Below are positions 23,200 through 36,068 of a stretch of 64,000 nucleotides of DNA, one piece after another. The notes under the pieces were generated by a model. That model did not search any database, was not told the DNA's origin, and saw nothing but the letters and a program-made list of their open reading frames with translations. This DNA is from Alopecurus myosuroides (taxonomy: Eukaryota > Streptophyta > Magnoliopsida > Poales > Poaceae): positions 243,936,833-244,000,832 of the forward strand of contig CM054060.1 in NCBI GenBank assembly GCA_028641055.1, read 5' to 3'. Within the stretch, counting starts at the first letter, position 1; each line of letters starts with the position of its first letter. A program made the translations under genes and the position numbers.

Positions 23200-26100
23200 C
23201 TACTCTCGAAGTAAAGCTCCCACTCCTGCTCCCGCCTGAGCCCAGCTCCTCAACTCTTCTAGGATTTTGGCGGCTAGAGTCTCCTCGTTGCAAATTTTCC
23301 TAGTGTTGTTGAACACCCTCGCATTGCGTTTCTTCCAAATCATCCAGGCTATGAGGGTTATCAAAGTATCCACTGGTTTCCTCTGCTTTGCTCTGAAACT
23401 CGCTCTGACCGTCAACCACCAGTTCTCTAGCGTATCTGTCACCGTCGGTCCGAGAATCTGTATGCGTAGCTGATCAATACAACGTCACCACACCTGTCTC
23501 GTGTACACACATCGCATGAGGATGTGGTCAGTCGTCTCAATCTCCTGTAAGCACAACTTGCAGGACTCTGGGTGATCCTGCAATCCATGCCTAGCTCTCC
23601 TGTGTGAGGTCCAAATCCTGTACTGAAGGGCAAGTCACATGCAAATCTTGCACTTTGCAGGTGCCCAGCACTTCCGGACTCCATTTGCTAAAGGGAAGCG
23701 GATTTGCCCCTCCATTAGGGTCAAATACGTGGAGCTCACGGAGTATCTCCCTGACGCCGCCACCGGCCAACTGAACTCATCCTCTCTCGCAGTGTCCCGT
23801 GGAACCTCCTGAATAGTAATCCACAACCTAATGCATTGTGTAACCATGTCCTCGGACCAGACACCTCTTACGTCCAAGATCCAACGATTCTCTCTCAAGC
23901 CTTCTTCCACCGTCCGTCTGTTTGCAGTTCTGGTATTAACTCTCCTCCGAAGTGAAGGAGCTATCTCCTCGACTGTCCTCCCTCCAACCCACCTATCCTT
24001 CCAGAAAAGCGTCTTCTTACCATCCCCAATTGTGATTCTAGCCAGACTATTGAACACATCCGCCGCCATCGTATCCTTCAACATAGGGAGCCCCCTCCAT
24101 GGTCAAGAGACATCCGTCCTCCTGAGCCATTCCCATCTCACTCGAAGAGCCAAACCCTGGGTAGCTAGATTTTTTATTCCCAAGCCTCCAAAGCAATAAG
24201 GCTTGCAGACATTCTCCCAAGCCACCAGACACTGTCCTCCTTGTGCATGTTTCGAGCCTGCCCAAAGAAGTCATCTCATCCACTTGTTGATCTCTTCCAG
24301 GAGCCAGCAAGGTGCCTCTGCCACTAAAAGCTGGTGAAATGGCCTCGCAGATACTACTGATTTCACAAGCGTCAATCTCCCCTCCCTAGAAATCATCCCA
24401 CTCTGCCAGGCAGGCACGCAGTTGAGCACTTTATCCAGAAGGGGATGCCATTCACCTTTAGTCAGAGGTCGTAAGGCCAGTTGGAGCCCCAGGTATTTTA
24501 TTGGGAATTTCGAGATGGTGCAACCAAGCAACTGTGCAACCATCCCCTCATCCTCCTCCTCACCCCTAATGAGCGTTGCCGAGGTCTTAGCATAATTGAC
24601 TCTTAGACCCGAGGCTTCTCCAAACAGTTGAAAGATACTCCTCGCAACTGCAAGCTCTGACGCTGAGGGCTTAACGAAGATTACCACATCATCCGCATAA
24701 ACCGAAACTCTCTAGAGAGCCGTACAACTAGCCAATGGTGAAAACATCCCTTCCTCCACCGCCTTAGCCACTGTAAGGGAGATGACCTCCATGGCCAACA
24801 CAAAGAGCATGGGGGATATAGGATCCCCTTGCCTCAGACCCCGAACGTGCGAAATTCTCTTTCCGGGAACTCCATTGACTACCACTTTTGTACTAGTCGT
24901 ACGTAACATGATGGCAATAACATTGCACCACAAGTTGCTGAAACCATTCTGTCTTAGAACTTCCATCAGAAACGGACGGGACAGAGAGTCAAAGGCCTTA
25001 CAGATGTCTAGTTTCAGCAGAACTCCCTTCTCCCTCCTTGTGTTTATTTTTCTAGCCATTTGCCGGACCAAGATGAAATTATCGTGAAGACTCCTCCCCT
25101 TGACAAAGGCAGACTGGTTTGTACTCACAAGATCTCCCAGCTTGACTCTCAAACGATTAGCTAGCAGTTTAGAGAACAGTTTGGAGAAACTATGTACCAG
25201 ACTGATGGGTCTGAAATCCCATGTTTCTGAGGCGTCTTGCTTTTTAGGAATTAGCGTAATCAACGCTCTGTTCAGTTTGGCGAAACCCCGTCCATCACAA
25301 ACCGCCAGCTTCTGCAGTGCTGCCATGATGTCAGGTTTTATTATGTGCCAGGCTTTATGATAAAAAGCCCCAACAAAACCATCAGGCCCCAGAGCTCTAT
25401 CCGGGGGTAACTCCTTGATGGTGTCCCAGACCTCCTCCTCAGAGAATAGGCCATCTAACTCCTGCAAGTCCTTTGGCTGGATACCTATGAAATCCAGGTT
25501 TAAGGAATGAGCTCTCGCCTCTGTCTTTCCAAGCTGATTCTGGAAAGCTTGAAAAAACGCGGCCTCTTTCTCCGCTTGCTCTGTAATCAGTCTCCCTTCC
25601 ACACTCACTACAGGGATAAAATTCTTGGCCCTTCTACCATTCGCAACCGCATGGAACAGTTTGGTATTTGCAGCTCCTTCTTTCAGCCATCTCATTCTTG
25701 ATCGCTGCCTAGCCATGGTGCACTTAAGGGATGCAAGACCAAGTATAGCTAGTTTGAGAGATCTCCCTAGCCAAATTTCTCCCTCAGAAAGTTGCCTCCT
25801 ATCCTGGGCAGCCTCTAGCCTGAAGATGATAGTGTTTGCAATAGCTAGCTGGATTTTGATGTTTCCCACCTTACGTTGCCCCCAAGACTGGAGGTGAGAC
25901 GCCAGGTTCCTAAAAAGGGTATCCAGCCATTTAAAAGGATCCACAATTGCCGCGTCACAAATCCATCCCTCCTTGACCGCGTCCTCAAAACCATCCAACT
26001 TCAACCAGAACATCTCAAATCTAAATCTTCGCTTAGGATTAACAGCCGCGCTCAGAGACAGATGAAGAGGAGTGTGATCCGAGATATTGCTCGACAGAGC

Positions 26101-26792
26101 CTGCAAGATGCAATCAGGAAAAAGAATATCCCAATCAACCGAAGCAAATGCTTTGTCAATCCTAGTTAAAGTCGGGCTTGCCCTCTCGTTGCTCCAAGTG
26201 AACATCCTGCCGTGCAAGTAAACGTCCTGGAGCTCATGTGAGTTCATAAAGTTCCTGAAGCGGTTTATCATGTTTCTGTTCAAGTTTGCATTATTCTTCT
26301 CTGCAGCCGAAAGGATCATATTGAAATCTCCAACAATGATCCATGGACAGGGCAAAGCGATATTCTCTCCATAAGCTCCTGAATGAAGAGAATCTTTTCA
26401 GCATCCGATTGCGGGCCATACACAATAGATAGCCACCAGCTTTTATTATCTAAAGTTGTGACCTCCCCTGTCAGCGTGTGAGAGTCCTTGCTGACATGAG
26501 AAAAGCTAAGCACCGTCGTATCCCAAGCTACAAGCACACCGCCTCTAGTGTCAATGGCAGGCAGAAACTCGAACCCATCAAACCTAGGACCAAGGCATTG
26601 AAGGATTGTGAAACGGTCAACTATATTGAGTTTGGTCTCCTGTAGGCACACCAAATTCACACTCAAAGACTCCACAAACTCCCTAACAATGTTCTTCTTA
26701 GCTGGATAATTCAACCCCCGAGGGTTCCAACTCAAAATGTCGATGTTTACATCCATAAAAACATCGACAAAAAACTCCACTCCTATGCCCAT
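23200..26792 (-). pseudogene. LINE ORF2: APE endonuclease + reverse transcriptase + zf-RVT, inactivated
   Basis: The endonuclease starts near 26792 (ILSWNPRGLNYPAKK, LVCLQETKL). A frameshift near 26340 leads into PWIIVGDFNMIL and later RMFTWSN and ISDHTPL. The reverse transcriptase follows: GPDGFVGAFYHKAW, LITLIPKK, WDFRPISLVHSFSKL, NQSAFVKGRSLHDNF, LLKLDICKAFD and LRQGDPISPMLFVLAME. One in-frame TAG (24714-24712) lies just before SVYADDVVIF (YADD codons 24699-24688). It probably arose by a CAG to TAG change. Then come the RYLGL-type and zf-RVT regions, with further shifts at 24270-24084 and 23635-23442. The C-terminal part (WMIWKKRNARVFNN) ends at 23200. It would act in target-primed reverse transcription. 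This copy cannot make full-length protein. Confidence 0.9.
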
Positions 26793-26801
26793 CCCTGTAG
26801 C

Positions 26802-28532
26802 TCAGTGTGGAAAGACTACGGGGCTACTCATCTCCTGCAGAGCTCCAAGTGGTGGCATCTCCTTGCCAAAAATGGAGGCAACAACCCGTAGATTCTCCTC
26901 CTTCATCGGAGAATCGAAGAGATCCCTGAACTGCTGTAGTGCGGCCTCATTCACCACCATGTTATCTGGGAGTACCCCAAGCGCCTTGATGAGGACGTTT
27001 TCAGCTGCAGATGCCTTCTTAAGAGGCTTGCTAGTGGAGCAGAGTCCACGGGAGCTACGTGTGTGTCGGCGCGGGGTACACTGTACCATGTCTGGGCGCG
27101 AAGACTCTACCTCCAGCAGCAGCGGGGGCGCCAGCTTCTTGAGCAAACTTGCGCAAAAAGACTTCAGTTTGCCGAACTGGGGGTGCTCCAGGGGAGGTGG
27201 TGCACGGTGTGTGACAAAAGGCTCACCCGCCCCATCAAACAGCACATACGCGGACTCTGCCTCGTTGTCTCTCTCGATGGCATCCCCACCCATCTTTCGC
27301 TCATCTGAGTCAGCATGAGACGAAAGAGAAACTTCAAAGTACTCCTCCTTCTCTTCAGAGTTGTCCGTGTCATAGACCTCAACAACCCCAGGTGTGGGTC
27401 CCGCAGTCAGCGCAGCATCGGGTGCAGACAGAGAAATAGTCCTCTCCAAACTCCACGTGGGGCCCGCTGAAAGAGCAGCAGCGAATGCACCCAAAAAATC
27501 TGGACTGTCCAAACTCAGCATGGGGCCCACCGGCGGTGCAGCAGTGGTGGAATCTTCCAGCGAAATCTTCCCGAATTCACCCTGCAATGTGGGGCCCGCC
27601 AAGGCAGTGGTAGCACCCACAATCCCATTCCGTTCCACCTCGGGATCAGCCACCTGACCCTCTGCAACGCACGTACTGGTATATTTGGGCAGCGTGAAAG
27701 AAAAAGCAGGTTCCTCTCCCAATCCCGAAGCGCATCCGGTCTTCAGACTCCCGGCAGGGCACGCCCAGGGGGTGGCTACACATGTGTGTTGCGGCGCCGA
27801 GACTCCACGCGTCCAGTTCTGGTTTGGTGAAACACACGCGCAGGAAGAAACAGCCACGACCCGCGAAATATTCCCACGTGCTTCTAAAACTGCCTCTATC
27901 CCCACGTCGGCTTTTCCTTTGCCTTTTGCAGCGTTGCAGACCGCAGGCGAGTCAGGATAAGCTGCAGGCAGCACTTCTTTTAATTTGGCAGGCGCAGGGC
28001 CCACGCATTCCCCCAGATTGGTTGACCGCGTCCAATTCTGCAAAGCTGGAGCCACCTGGCGTGAGTTGGTTTGTTGCGTTTTCCTCCGAACCCAGTGGCA
28101 ACCGGCGGGCCCCGGCCACTTTCCACGCGCCGCGCGCCCATAGGCGGGATTCTCCAATCCGCCCGGATCAGCCCATGCATGCGCGCTCTCGGATTTCTCT
28201 CCGGTGAACCGGCCGCCGCGCTCCGGCTGTCGAGCGTCCCCTGCATCCATGGGAGCTGGCGCCACCGTCTGCCACCAAATGATCCGCCGCGCTCGTCCAC
28301 ATCCTCGGAGCCAGGCGTCAAGCCGCCGCCCACCGGCGCCACCCGAGCACGGCTGCTGCCCGCGGTGATCACTTCCTCCACGCCGTCGAGGTGGATAAGC
28401 ACCCGGTAGTTCATCGTCTCCAGCACGTCACTATTGACTCCCGGAGTAGCGCATCACGGACTGTACAGTTTCGGTGACCGTGGCGGGGACGGCGTCCTGT
28501 CTCCGGAGCTTCCCGGCTCCGGAGTCGCCAGC
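26802..28532 (-). pseudogene. LINE ORF1, C-terminal part
   Basis: A long frame (28265-26802) ends 10 bp before the ORF2 start. It is Pro/Ala-rich and ends with a segment of the type ENVLIKALGVLPDNM..FRDLFDSPM, usual for plant LINE ORF1 C-termini. Upstream, the frame that continues the N-terminal half through the excised LTR element reads ..ETMNYRVLIHLDGVEEVI. It has one TGA (about 28450) and then needs a frameshift within 28265-28000 to join the long frame. The product would be the nucleic-acid-binding protein of the LINE particle. Confidence 0.75.
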
Positions 28533-28537
28533 GTGCG

Positions 28538-31500
28538 TGTAGGGCCTGTCCTTCGAACCACTGTTCAAGGACACCCCTGATATGCATACATTCACGATCC
28601 CAGGAATTCAGTCGTGAACAACATATCAAGCTGGTACACAGATACCTTATCCATTACACGGTTACACAACACTTACAAACACACCTGGTCACATGACCAA
28701 GACTAAACGGTTGTCACGCAGGACAACACACAACACACACACAGCGGAAGACTAAACACACACAAAACGCGGTAGAGCCCAAGTCACGCCTTAACCTACA
28801 GGCTGCTGATCCGGAGACGATCCTAGTTCGCAAAGCCATCAGCTCCGTACTCCTCTTCGTAGATCTTCTTCGGAGACTCCTTCTCAAAGTCCGGCAAGTA
28901 GATACCAGGGGCGAAACCATAATGAGTATATTTGAATGTACTCAGCAAGACATCCATCATGTAACTTACCAAAGATGCAAGAATGCTTATATGGTGTAAT
29001 AGGTAGGCTACAAATAGGGTTCACTACCAATGGTGTTCATATGGGATGACACCATAGTTGCAGTCAGGTTAATCTGTATCTTTGCTGAAGAAGATACTTC
29101 AGAAGAAAATAGTATAGTTTTGTTTCTCTTGTCGATATCGCATGTACAAGAGGTTTCGTAAAAATTTATTTAGAAGAAAGTTTCCTCTTTGCAAAACTTC
29201 TTGGAAAAATCAATTTCCAGATGTTTGCTTGGAGAAGAAGGATTTTCTCTACAAAACTTCTTGTAAAACAACTCCTGGCTTTTCATCATCGGTCCCTCCA
29301 TGCTACAAGGTTTTTCTTCTTTTTCGAACTTCCCGAGTTCAACACTCCTTTTTAAAACATCTTTTTGAAAACATTGACACAATGCTAGCTACATGTCCAT
29401 TTAACTGTCCATATCCGAGGACGCGGCTTCTTCGAAAAAGTTGTACTCTGCAGAGGTGTACACATCCACCAGATTCAGTACACCTGCCGTGAACAACCAC
29501 GGACTGTAACAACAGTATGTGAAACATCAGATCACTGATCATAACCTTCCACTATGTTCAAGCTAGAATGTGTCTATCTCTCAGTTGAGTTTTACCGGTC
29601 ATCCCTGGCACCGAGCTAATCCCCGCCAGCCAGGATGCCTCAACTGATGCGACCGGAGGTGAACTTAATCCCACACTTTTTATGTCTCAACATTGGGAGT
29701 TTTGACGACAATCGGTTCAAGGGATTCCGTCCCTTATAGCGTTTGAGATAGAACACACACTAACAAGGACAAACTTCCAGTTACGCCCCGTGCCCATGTT
29801 GGGGTAGGGTGGCAGTACGGTAAAGGTTGTTCGGCGAAGACTAGGTTATGTGTCATTTTTGAAAAACACCATTTTCCCAAAAATGACCACTTCCACATTC
29901 CTCCGGAGAATAAGGATCCGCCTTTTCTCCGGGTTTTTCCATAAAGCCTTTGTTTGGTAAAAACACAATTTTAAGGTGTCCACTTAGGGACTAATATTTG
30001 TGATGGCAATGAATACCATATGGTGGCTTATGGGCTTGGTAACACCAAGTTTCAACTACTGACATAGTATATATAATAGTAGTGGTAGTATTCACTCAAA
30101 AATAGTTTTTTTGAAAGTCAAAGCTTTTGTAAAACTTTTCAGAAGTAAAACATGCATGGTAGATAATGATAAGTGTATTATAACAGTAAGCATCAGGATG
30201 GCTTGCCTCAATCTCTTAGTGCCCCTGGCCTTGAAGTAGCTTGAACTTGACGCACAGCTCCACAACTGCTTCTTCTTCTTCTTCTTTGTTTTATAGCGTC
30301 GTAAAAGAAATATAAGACTCGCGCTCAGGTCTAAAAGACACACAACCAAGCTAAACAACCCATACAGAAAGCAAAACTGTACTGGCGCCAACTCACAAAC
30401 GTTATCGAGAAAACTGTCTCACACAGCTCTCAGGGTACACAACTATCGTCAGATAAGCATATGGTTCAGGGAACCATATCCCACATCTTACATATCACAT
30501 ATGGAGTGGTGTACCACTCTCATAACAAGATATATAAGAAGCTAAAAATATAGCTTGTGGGTGCAAAAGGTTAGGTTGCTAAGGTAAAAACAAACAGGCA
30601 GAACAATACCCAAGTCAGTGGGTATTACTCACCACAAGCAACTATCACTTAATGAGTTCATGATTTTAGTTGGATGTTTTAGTTTCATAAGATACTCTTA
30701 AGAACAACAACAACACTAGCCCAACAAAAAAAACACAAGTATGACACTCATGCTAAGGTGCACACTCAGACAATTTTCAAACAGCAGGTAAACACATCAC
30801 AAATGAATAGGCTATTTATTTACTACCTTAGTGTTTACTTGAAGTTTTGGAATCCATCAATCATGAAAATTTAACAAACAACCAGTAGCTAATAACCAAG
30901 GAATCAAGTCATAAAATAATCTAAAACACAATCATCACTCAAGATAATGCTCCTATCAAAAAACATAGAAACATGACTGCACTAATAGCATACTAGTATG
31001 GAAAAATCTACATAAGCATGCTATAAGAAATAATTATATTCTATAACTATAGCACATGCAACTAAAGAGTTCAAGGCATCACAACATAAGTAATAACTTC
31101 CTAAACATGCTATAATAAACTCATACACTCATAAAATAAGAGGTGACAATACTATAGCAAAAATCACCATTTTCTAGTGGTGACACTAGTTCAATACTAG
31201 GGAAACAAACAATGCTACCATGATTGTCTTAACCTAATAAAGCAAGTCATGAATATAAATGTAACTAATAACAGTACACAATTCATACTCATGCTAGGAA
31301 GCAAGAACATCAAAATAATTCCATGAAACAACTATTAAGCATGCACAAATTAATTCTAGCAATTTCTGTTTTCTTAAACAATTTCTAGCAAGCAAAACAT
31401 GGTATAACCTACACAACCAGTGGATATGCACTTTATGAAAGGTTATATTAAACTTTTCAATAATCCAAAAACTCAATTTAAATCATTCACAAACAATCTA

Positions 31501-34500
31501 TCCATAGAGAGGAATTTAGTTTATTTGCAAACTATATAATTTAGCACTCATTAGTGAACCATTTCTTAACACGATACCCCTAAGGAATCTTATGCTAACA
31601 AATTGGATCACATTTAACATACTAGTATTCTCTGATAAGAAACAAACTTCTCACTGCATAAGTGAAAACAAACAATTATATTTTCCATGGTGGGAAAAAT
31701 AGAAATCAATCATATAATTAAACATGTTCATTCCTCACATGAGTATGGTTGGGAATTTTCATCCTCAACCAAGATGAGATGGGACCAGTGGGTTATGGGC
31801 CCACTAATACCAAGGCAAAAGAGGTACCAAGCCTCTGGTTACTCATGACAAAAATTATTATAACAAAATAAAATTAAACAAGCCATTATTTCTAGTGAAA
31901 ACAATACTAGTGTATAAGAATAACAAAACCTATGCATGCTTCACTATAAAAAGACATGCAAGCTAGCAGAGGTATTAACTTCAAAATAACAGTACCAAAA
32001 TGGTACTGGGTCCATAGAAATCATAGCACAAAATTTAATAAAGCATTCACACAAAGATCTAGGCATCACCAAAAATTCCAAATAATAAACTAGAAGGTAA
32101 CCAATGTTATTTCATTTTTATTTCAGTTTCCAAACATGCACACACTTTCTAAGGTAGAGGTACTGTAAGGAAACAAATTAATAACAATCCCTAACAAATT
32201 TGTACATGATAGAAAGCAAGATCAAAACATCCACACAACTCATTTCAAACAAGAACACAATTAAAAACGGAAACAGAAAAGTGATGTTTCTAGATCTGCC
32301 CACCAAAAATAATCTATAGATTCAAAAATTAATCTAAGATAGGATAAGATAGATTTAATCAATACCAAACACATCCAATTTGATTTTCTCCAAAAAGCAT
32401 TTTTAAACTCCTTAAACAAATCAAAGAAAAGGCTACTGGTCCTTTAGTAATCTGGATGCCATTTTCATTCTACAAATCACCTTGATGTGAGGTTACTTGC
32501 ATTGGATAGATATTTTCCATACCTATCCAGAACAGTTAAGTTTGTTCCATTTAGTCACATATTTTAAAAGTTATAGTTAAAACATTCTCACTGACAGTCT
32601 GAGGGAAAACATTCATTGTGCTAAAAATAATGGTCCAAAAGTAGATCTACAAATTTTCCCTGGTTTATATTTCATTCCTTAGGGTCCTTGAATTTTTCCA
32701 GATTTTATTTCACCGTTTTCGTATTTTTCATGAGTCCAAAGTGATGGTACATGTTTCTGTAAGAAGTTAAATGAATAAAAGAATATCTGCCACACGGGCC
32801 GGTTCTGCGAGGCCGCGGCCCAACTGGATGCGAGCGCGGCCCGCTGCGCTGCGCACGCAAGCGCGGGCGCGGGAAAGTTCGTTTGAGCGCGGCCGTCGAT
32901 CGTAGATCGGACGGCGCATGCTCATCTTCCTTCCCCCGACTCTCTCTCTCACTACCCGAACAGAGAAGGAAGAAAGGGCGGCCGTAGCTCACCTAGGGAG
33001 GCTCGGGAAGGGCTGGGAGCTCTCGGGGGAGTTGCTGGAGTGGTGTGGCTTCCAGGGGTGGCGACGGTGGCGCTCGGCGCGGCCTCACGAGTGGGAACAC
33101 GGCCGGCGCTCTCCGCGGTGACCGCGGCGGCGAGGTGGACGGCGGCGGCGCCTCCGGGGTTTAGCGGGCTCGGGGCCTTGTGTGGGAGGTTCAGGGGAGT
33201 TTGGGGAGTGGTATTGTGGCAGTGGGAGGGGATGGAGTGGAGGGGTGCGAGCAGGGCACTGCCGTGGCCGTGGTGCTCACCCCTCGGGCTAGAACTCGAG
33301 CTAGGGTTGCTTAGGGCTAGGGCTTGGGTAGAAAACGACCAGGGGAGGTAGGAGGGAAAGTGAGAGGTGCAAGGAAAGCAAGGGCACGGCCCTGGTACTT
33401 ATAGATGAAGTATGGACCTCAAGGGCAAAATGGGGAGCTCGGGTGGATGCCAATAATGGCATAGAGCAAACCCTAGGGTTTGTGGACATTTCCAAAACGT
33501 GCACTGGCTTGCCCTAGTTAACTAGCGTGTGTTTGCAGGTCTGATCCTGGCCAAAGGTGCAAGTGGTGCAAGTGGCAACCAAAATAGTCAATGGCATGGG
33601 CTCCCACTTCTGCCACAACATCTCCTCTTCTCTCTCTAATAAGTTCAGGCCTAGGGCTTCTAGAAGGAACCCAATGCATTATTGGTGGAGTAGGAATGCT
33701 GGTCAACACACTAGGTCAGGCCACACTTCCAAAAGATCAAGGGATCAACAAGAAATCAAAGGTGAAAAAGTGTATCTCCGCTGTTTACTGCAAAATTCAG
33801 AAAATTCAGACTAAGGACTTAGAAATTTTCTAAGTGTTGAAAAACAGACAGAAAGTTCAAAAAGTTGGGTTTGTTTTCAAGGTGCAAATGATTCTCATAA
33901 TTTGTTTTCAAGGTATGGATTTGTTAACCATGTTATATACTTTCATAAACAACTTTTGAAAACAATTTTGAAATAAGTTAAGGCCATGAAAACATTGGAG
34001 GAAAAGGTATACTTCCTGTTTTTATCTGTTTCTCAAAAATGTCATTTTCTGCCTTAATTTTGTACCACAAACACATCAAGCAAAAGATAGTTTTTATTTC
34101 TCCAAAAATAATATTGAGCTTATAGGTTTGTAGTATACATCTCAAGGATTAATTAAAAGTCAAGAAATCATAAAATAACAATTCATAGCTTGGTGAAAAC
34201 AATGGTAGAAAACAGGTATTTGGCCTTTTTCAGACATTGTTTCCTATAGGAAAGTTAAAAGAAAACTTTCATAGATCATCTTGGAAACTTGTTTTCTTGG
34301 ATCCAACCAAGTCAAAAGTTTGTTTTAAGTTGCAAACCATAATGATCCAAGTCTTTGAATGAAAATTCTCTCAAGTAACATTATGAAAAACATCAGGGGA
34401 AAATAAAATAGGAATATCTCTCAGAAACATAAGGTATTGGAAACAAGACTTGTGTTGCACATATGTTTAACATTACAAACACCTGTTAGTTCAAACAATC

Positions 34501-34580
34501 ATGTTGTTTTAAAAAAATTGTTGTCCCTAATTTTTGTCTTCTTGAGCATAGTCCAAGAGTCCAAAAACATGGGTGTGACA
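28538..34580 (-). repeat. 3' LTR (6043 bp) of the large LTR element
   Basis: Collinear with 37869-47956 once the 4391-bp insertion and its 5-bp duplication are removed. This copy keeps a 349-bp stretch (33582-33930) that is missing from the right LTR. On the minus strand a TATA box (CTATAAG) lies at 33404-33398, so U3 would be about 1.2 kb and R-U5 about 4.8 kb. A GC-rich zone (32790-33350) lies just downstream of the TATA box. Confidence 0.85.
33398..33404 (-). promoter_or_regulatory. LTR promoter TATA box (left LTR)
   Basis: Reads CTATAAG on the minus strand, followed by GTACCAGGGCC and a C/T-rich start zone. The same element is at 47127-47121 in the right (5') LTR, the copy that would drive the genomic transcript. 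Confidence 0.55.
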
Positions 34581-34599
34581 GACCTTCCCCCCTTAAAAG
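34581..34599 (-). other. polypurine tract of the large LTR element
   Basis: Minus-strand CTTTTAAGGGGGGAAGGTC sits directly before the TGTCACACCC start of the 3' LTR. This is the expected plus-strand priming site. A perfect small palindrome (gaatctcg tcc cgagattc) follows at about 34600-34618. Confidence 0.75.
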
Positions 34600-35349
34600 A
34601 ATCTCGTCCCGAGATTCGCAGGAAAGCGAGAAGAGGGTATGGTAAAAACAACAATGTTAGATGATTTGTTTACAAACATGTGTTGATGATTTGTAACATT
34701 ATTTACAGGGGCTTCCCCCCTTTGATTTCCCTTACCAAATTCATAGGTAATTTTTTTTTTGTTTTCAAGGTTTGGGTGTCATGTTTTAAACTTGAACTTA
34801 TGTTTTTTTTCTCTAAACCATGTTATCAAGTCAGGGTGAGAAAGGCCAACTTGTTCCAGAAAAGTTGTTTTTCTAAGGTACCCCAAAACAAGAAATTTCA
34901 CTTTTCTAAGATCGACAGGAAAGGTTCTGGCCACCCATAAGTGGTCACAGAAACCTAGTTTGGTAGGGTATAGGCTAAAAACAGCTAGCAGGCTTTCCAT
35001 GATTGGGAGGAAAGCTCAGAAGCTACATGCACCCTGGTTTTTCTCGAGTGTTTTGCTGACGTGTGGGACTGGGCTCACTTGGCAGTCGATGCCCTTCTCG
35101 TTTCTCCTTCTCCTTGTGGCCCTTTCTTCTCATCGGGTGCGCACACTTTCAGCAATCAGGGTGTCCCGCCCACTTTGAGTCCATGATGGGCTGACACCTG
35201 TAGGACTGCTACGAGGGTGACAGGTCGATGCTCTGGCCACTTGGGGAAGAGGTGCGCGGTGTTTTCGCGCCATATATGAGTACTGCGGCTGGACTCTTTG
35301 GCTCTTCCCGCGTAGTGCTTGATGAAGGAGAGGAATCTGCTCTTGCTGC

Positions 35350-35357
35350 TATAAAAA
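35350..35357 (+). promoter_or_regulatory. TATA box in front of the antisense ORF
   Basis: TATAAAAA in 'gctataaaaagggtatct', 41 bp before the ATG at 35391 and on the strand opposite to the retrotransposon's own transcription. Confidence 0.45.
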
Positions 35358-35390
35358 GGGTATCTGTGTTCCTACAAAACTCACCTCACG

Positions 35391-35738
35391 ATGAGCTTCA
35401 TTTCCCAGATAATCGACGACTTCTTTAAGGAGTACGTCTCTCTGCTCGAGCGAGCAAATTTCTTGGAGCACTTCCTCATCGTGCTTTCCTTCAGCTACTG
35501 CTTGGTGGGATCGGTCACAGTGATCCTGTTAGCCATGATCTTCGCATGCTGGGACATCCACGACTGGTGGTATGGTATCCGGACCAAGACCGTGGTGGAA
35601 GAAAGACGAGCGGTGGCGCCGGTGGTTGCGCCAGTGGAGGCTCACACTGGTGGCACTAAGCCTGGAAGACTGGAGGAAATCCGTCGTCGACTGACTCGGG
35701 GTTCTGCATCAGGTGAGAGTAGCTCACCTTCAACCTAG
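35391..35738 (+). CDS. antisense ORF with a membrane segment inside the large LTR element
   Basis: 115 residues read opposite to gag and LTR direction, in the 3' part of the internal domain. The N-terminus is amphipathic (SFISQIIDDFFKEYVSLLERANF). One strong hydrophobic segment follows (about residues 28-53, IVLSFSYCLVGSVTVILLAMIFACW), then a basic, Ala/Val/Ser-rich tail. A TATA box stands 41 bp upstream of the ATG, and the context 'cacgATGAGC' is acceptable. Antisense ORFs near the 3' LTR are known in some gypsy lineages (Tat/Ogre/Grande type), but I recognise no similarity of this protein to a known family. It may be an element-borne gene or a captured host fragment. Confidence 0.5.
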   Translation: MSFISQIIDDFFKEYVSLLERANFLEHFLIVLSFSYCLVGSVTVILLAMIFACWDIHDWWYGIRTKTVVEERRAVAPVVAPVEAHTGGTKPGRLEEIRRRLTRGSASGESSSPST

Positions 35739-36068
35739 GCTCTTACTAGTGAGAGTCTGGCAAGGTTAGGGTATACACCAAAGTAGGTGTAGTGGTCTGT
35801 GCTGGAGAACAGACTTGTATCTTATTTTTCTGAAACCTTTTCCTGTTGGTGTAATGTTATTTTCTGAGTAATGTATCTCCTCGGAGTTCCTAAAAGACTT
35901 GTAGTTCTACCAACTCTGTAAGATGGCAACAATTTTTATGTGGCAAAAGTTTAATCTACTCTGGGGGGGTGGTATATATAAAAAAATTAGATGGAGGTTT
36001 TGGTTAGTGTCGTTAGATTTTATTAGTCCAACGTGACACTTCTAGTGTTTCAATTTACGTCGGATTTC

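Noticed and set aside
25100..26170. Plus-strand ORFs opposite the LINE
   Set aside because: They are antisense shadows of the conserved reverse transcriptase and endonuclease frames.
34437..35178. Short + strand ORFs near the polypurine tract of the large LTR element
   Set aside because: No promoter, no domain, and they cross the LTR boundary; only the frame at 35391 has supporting context.
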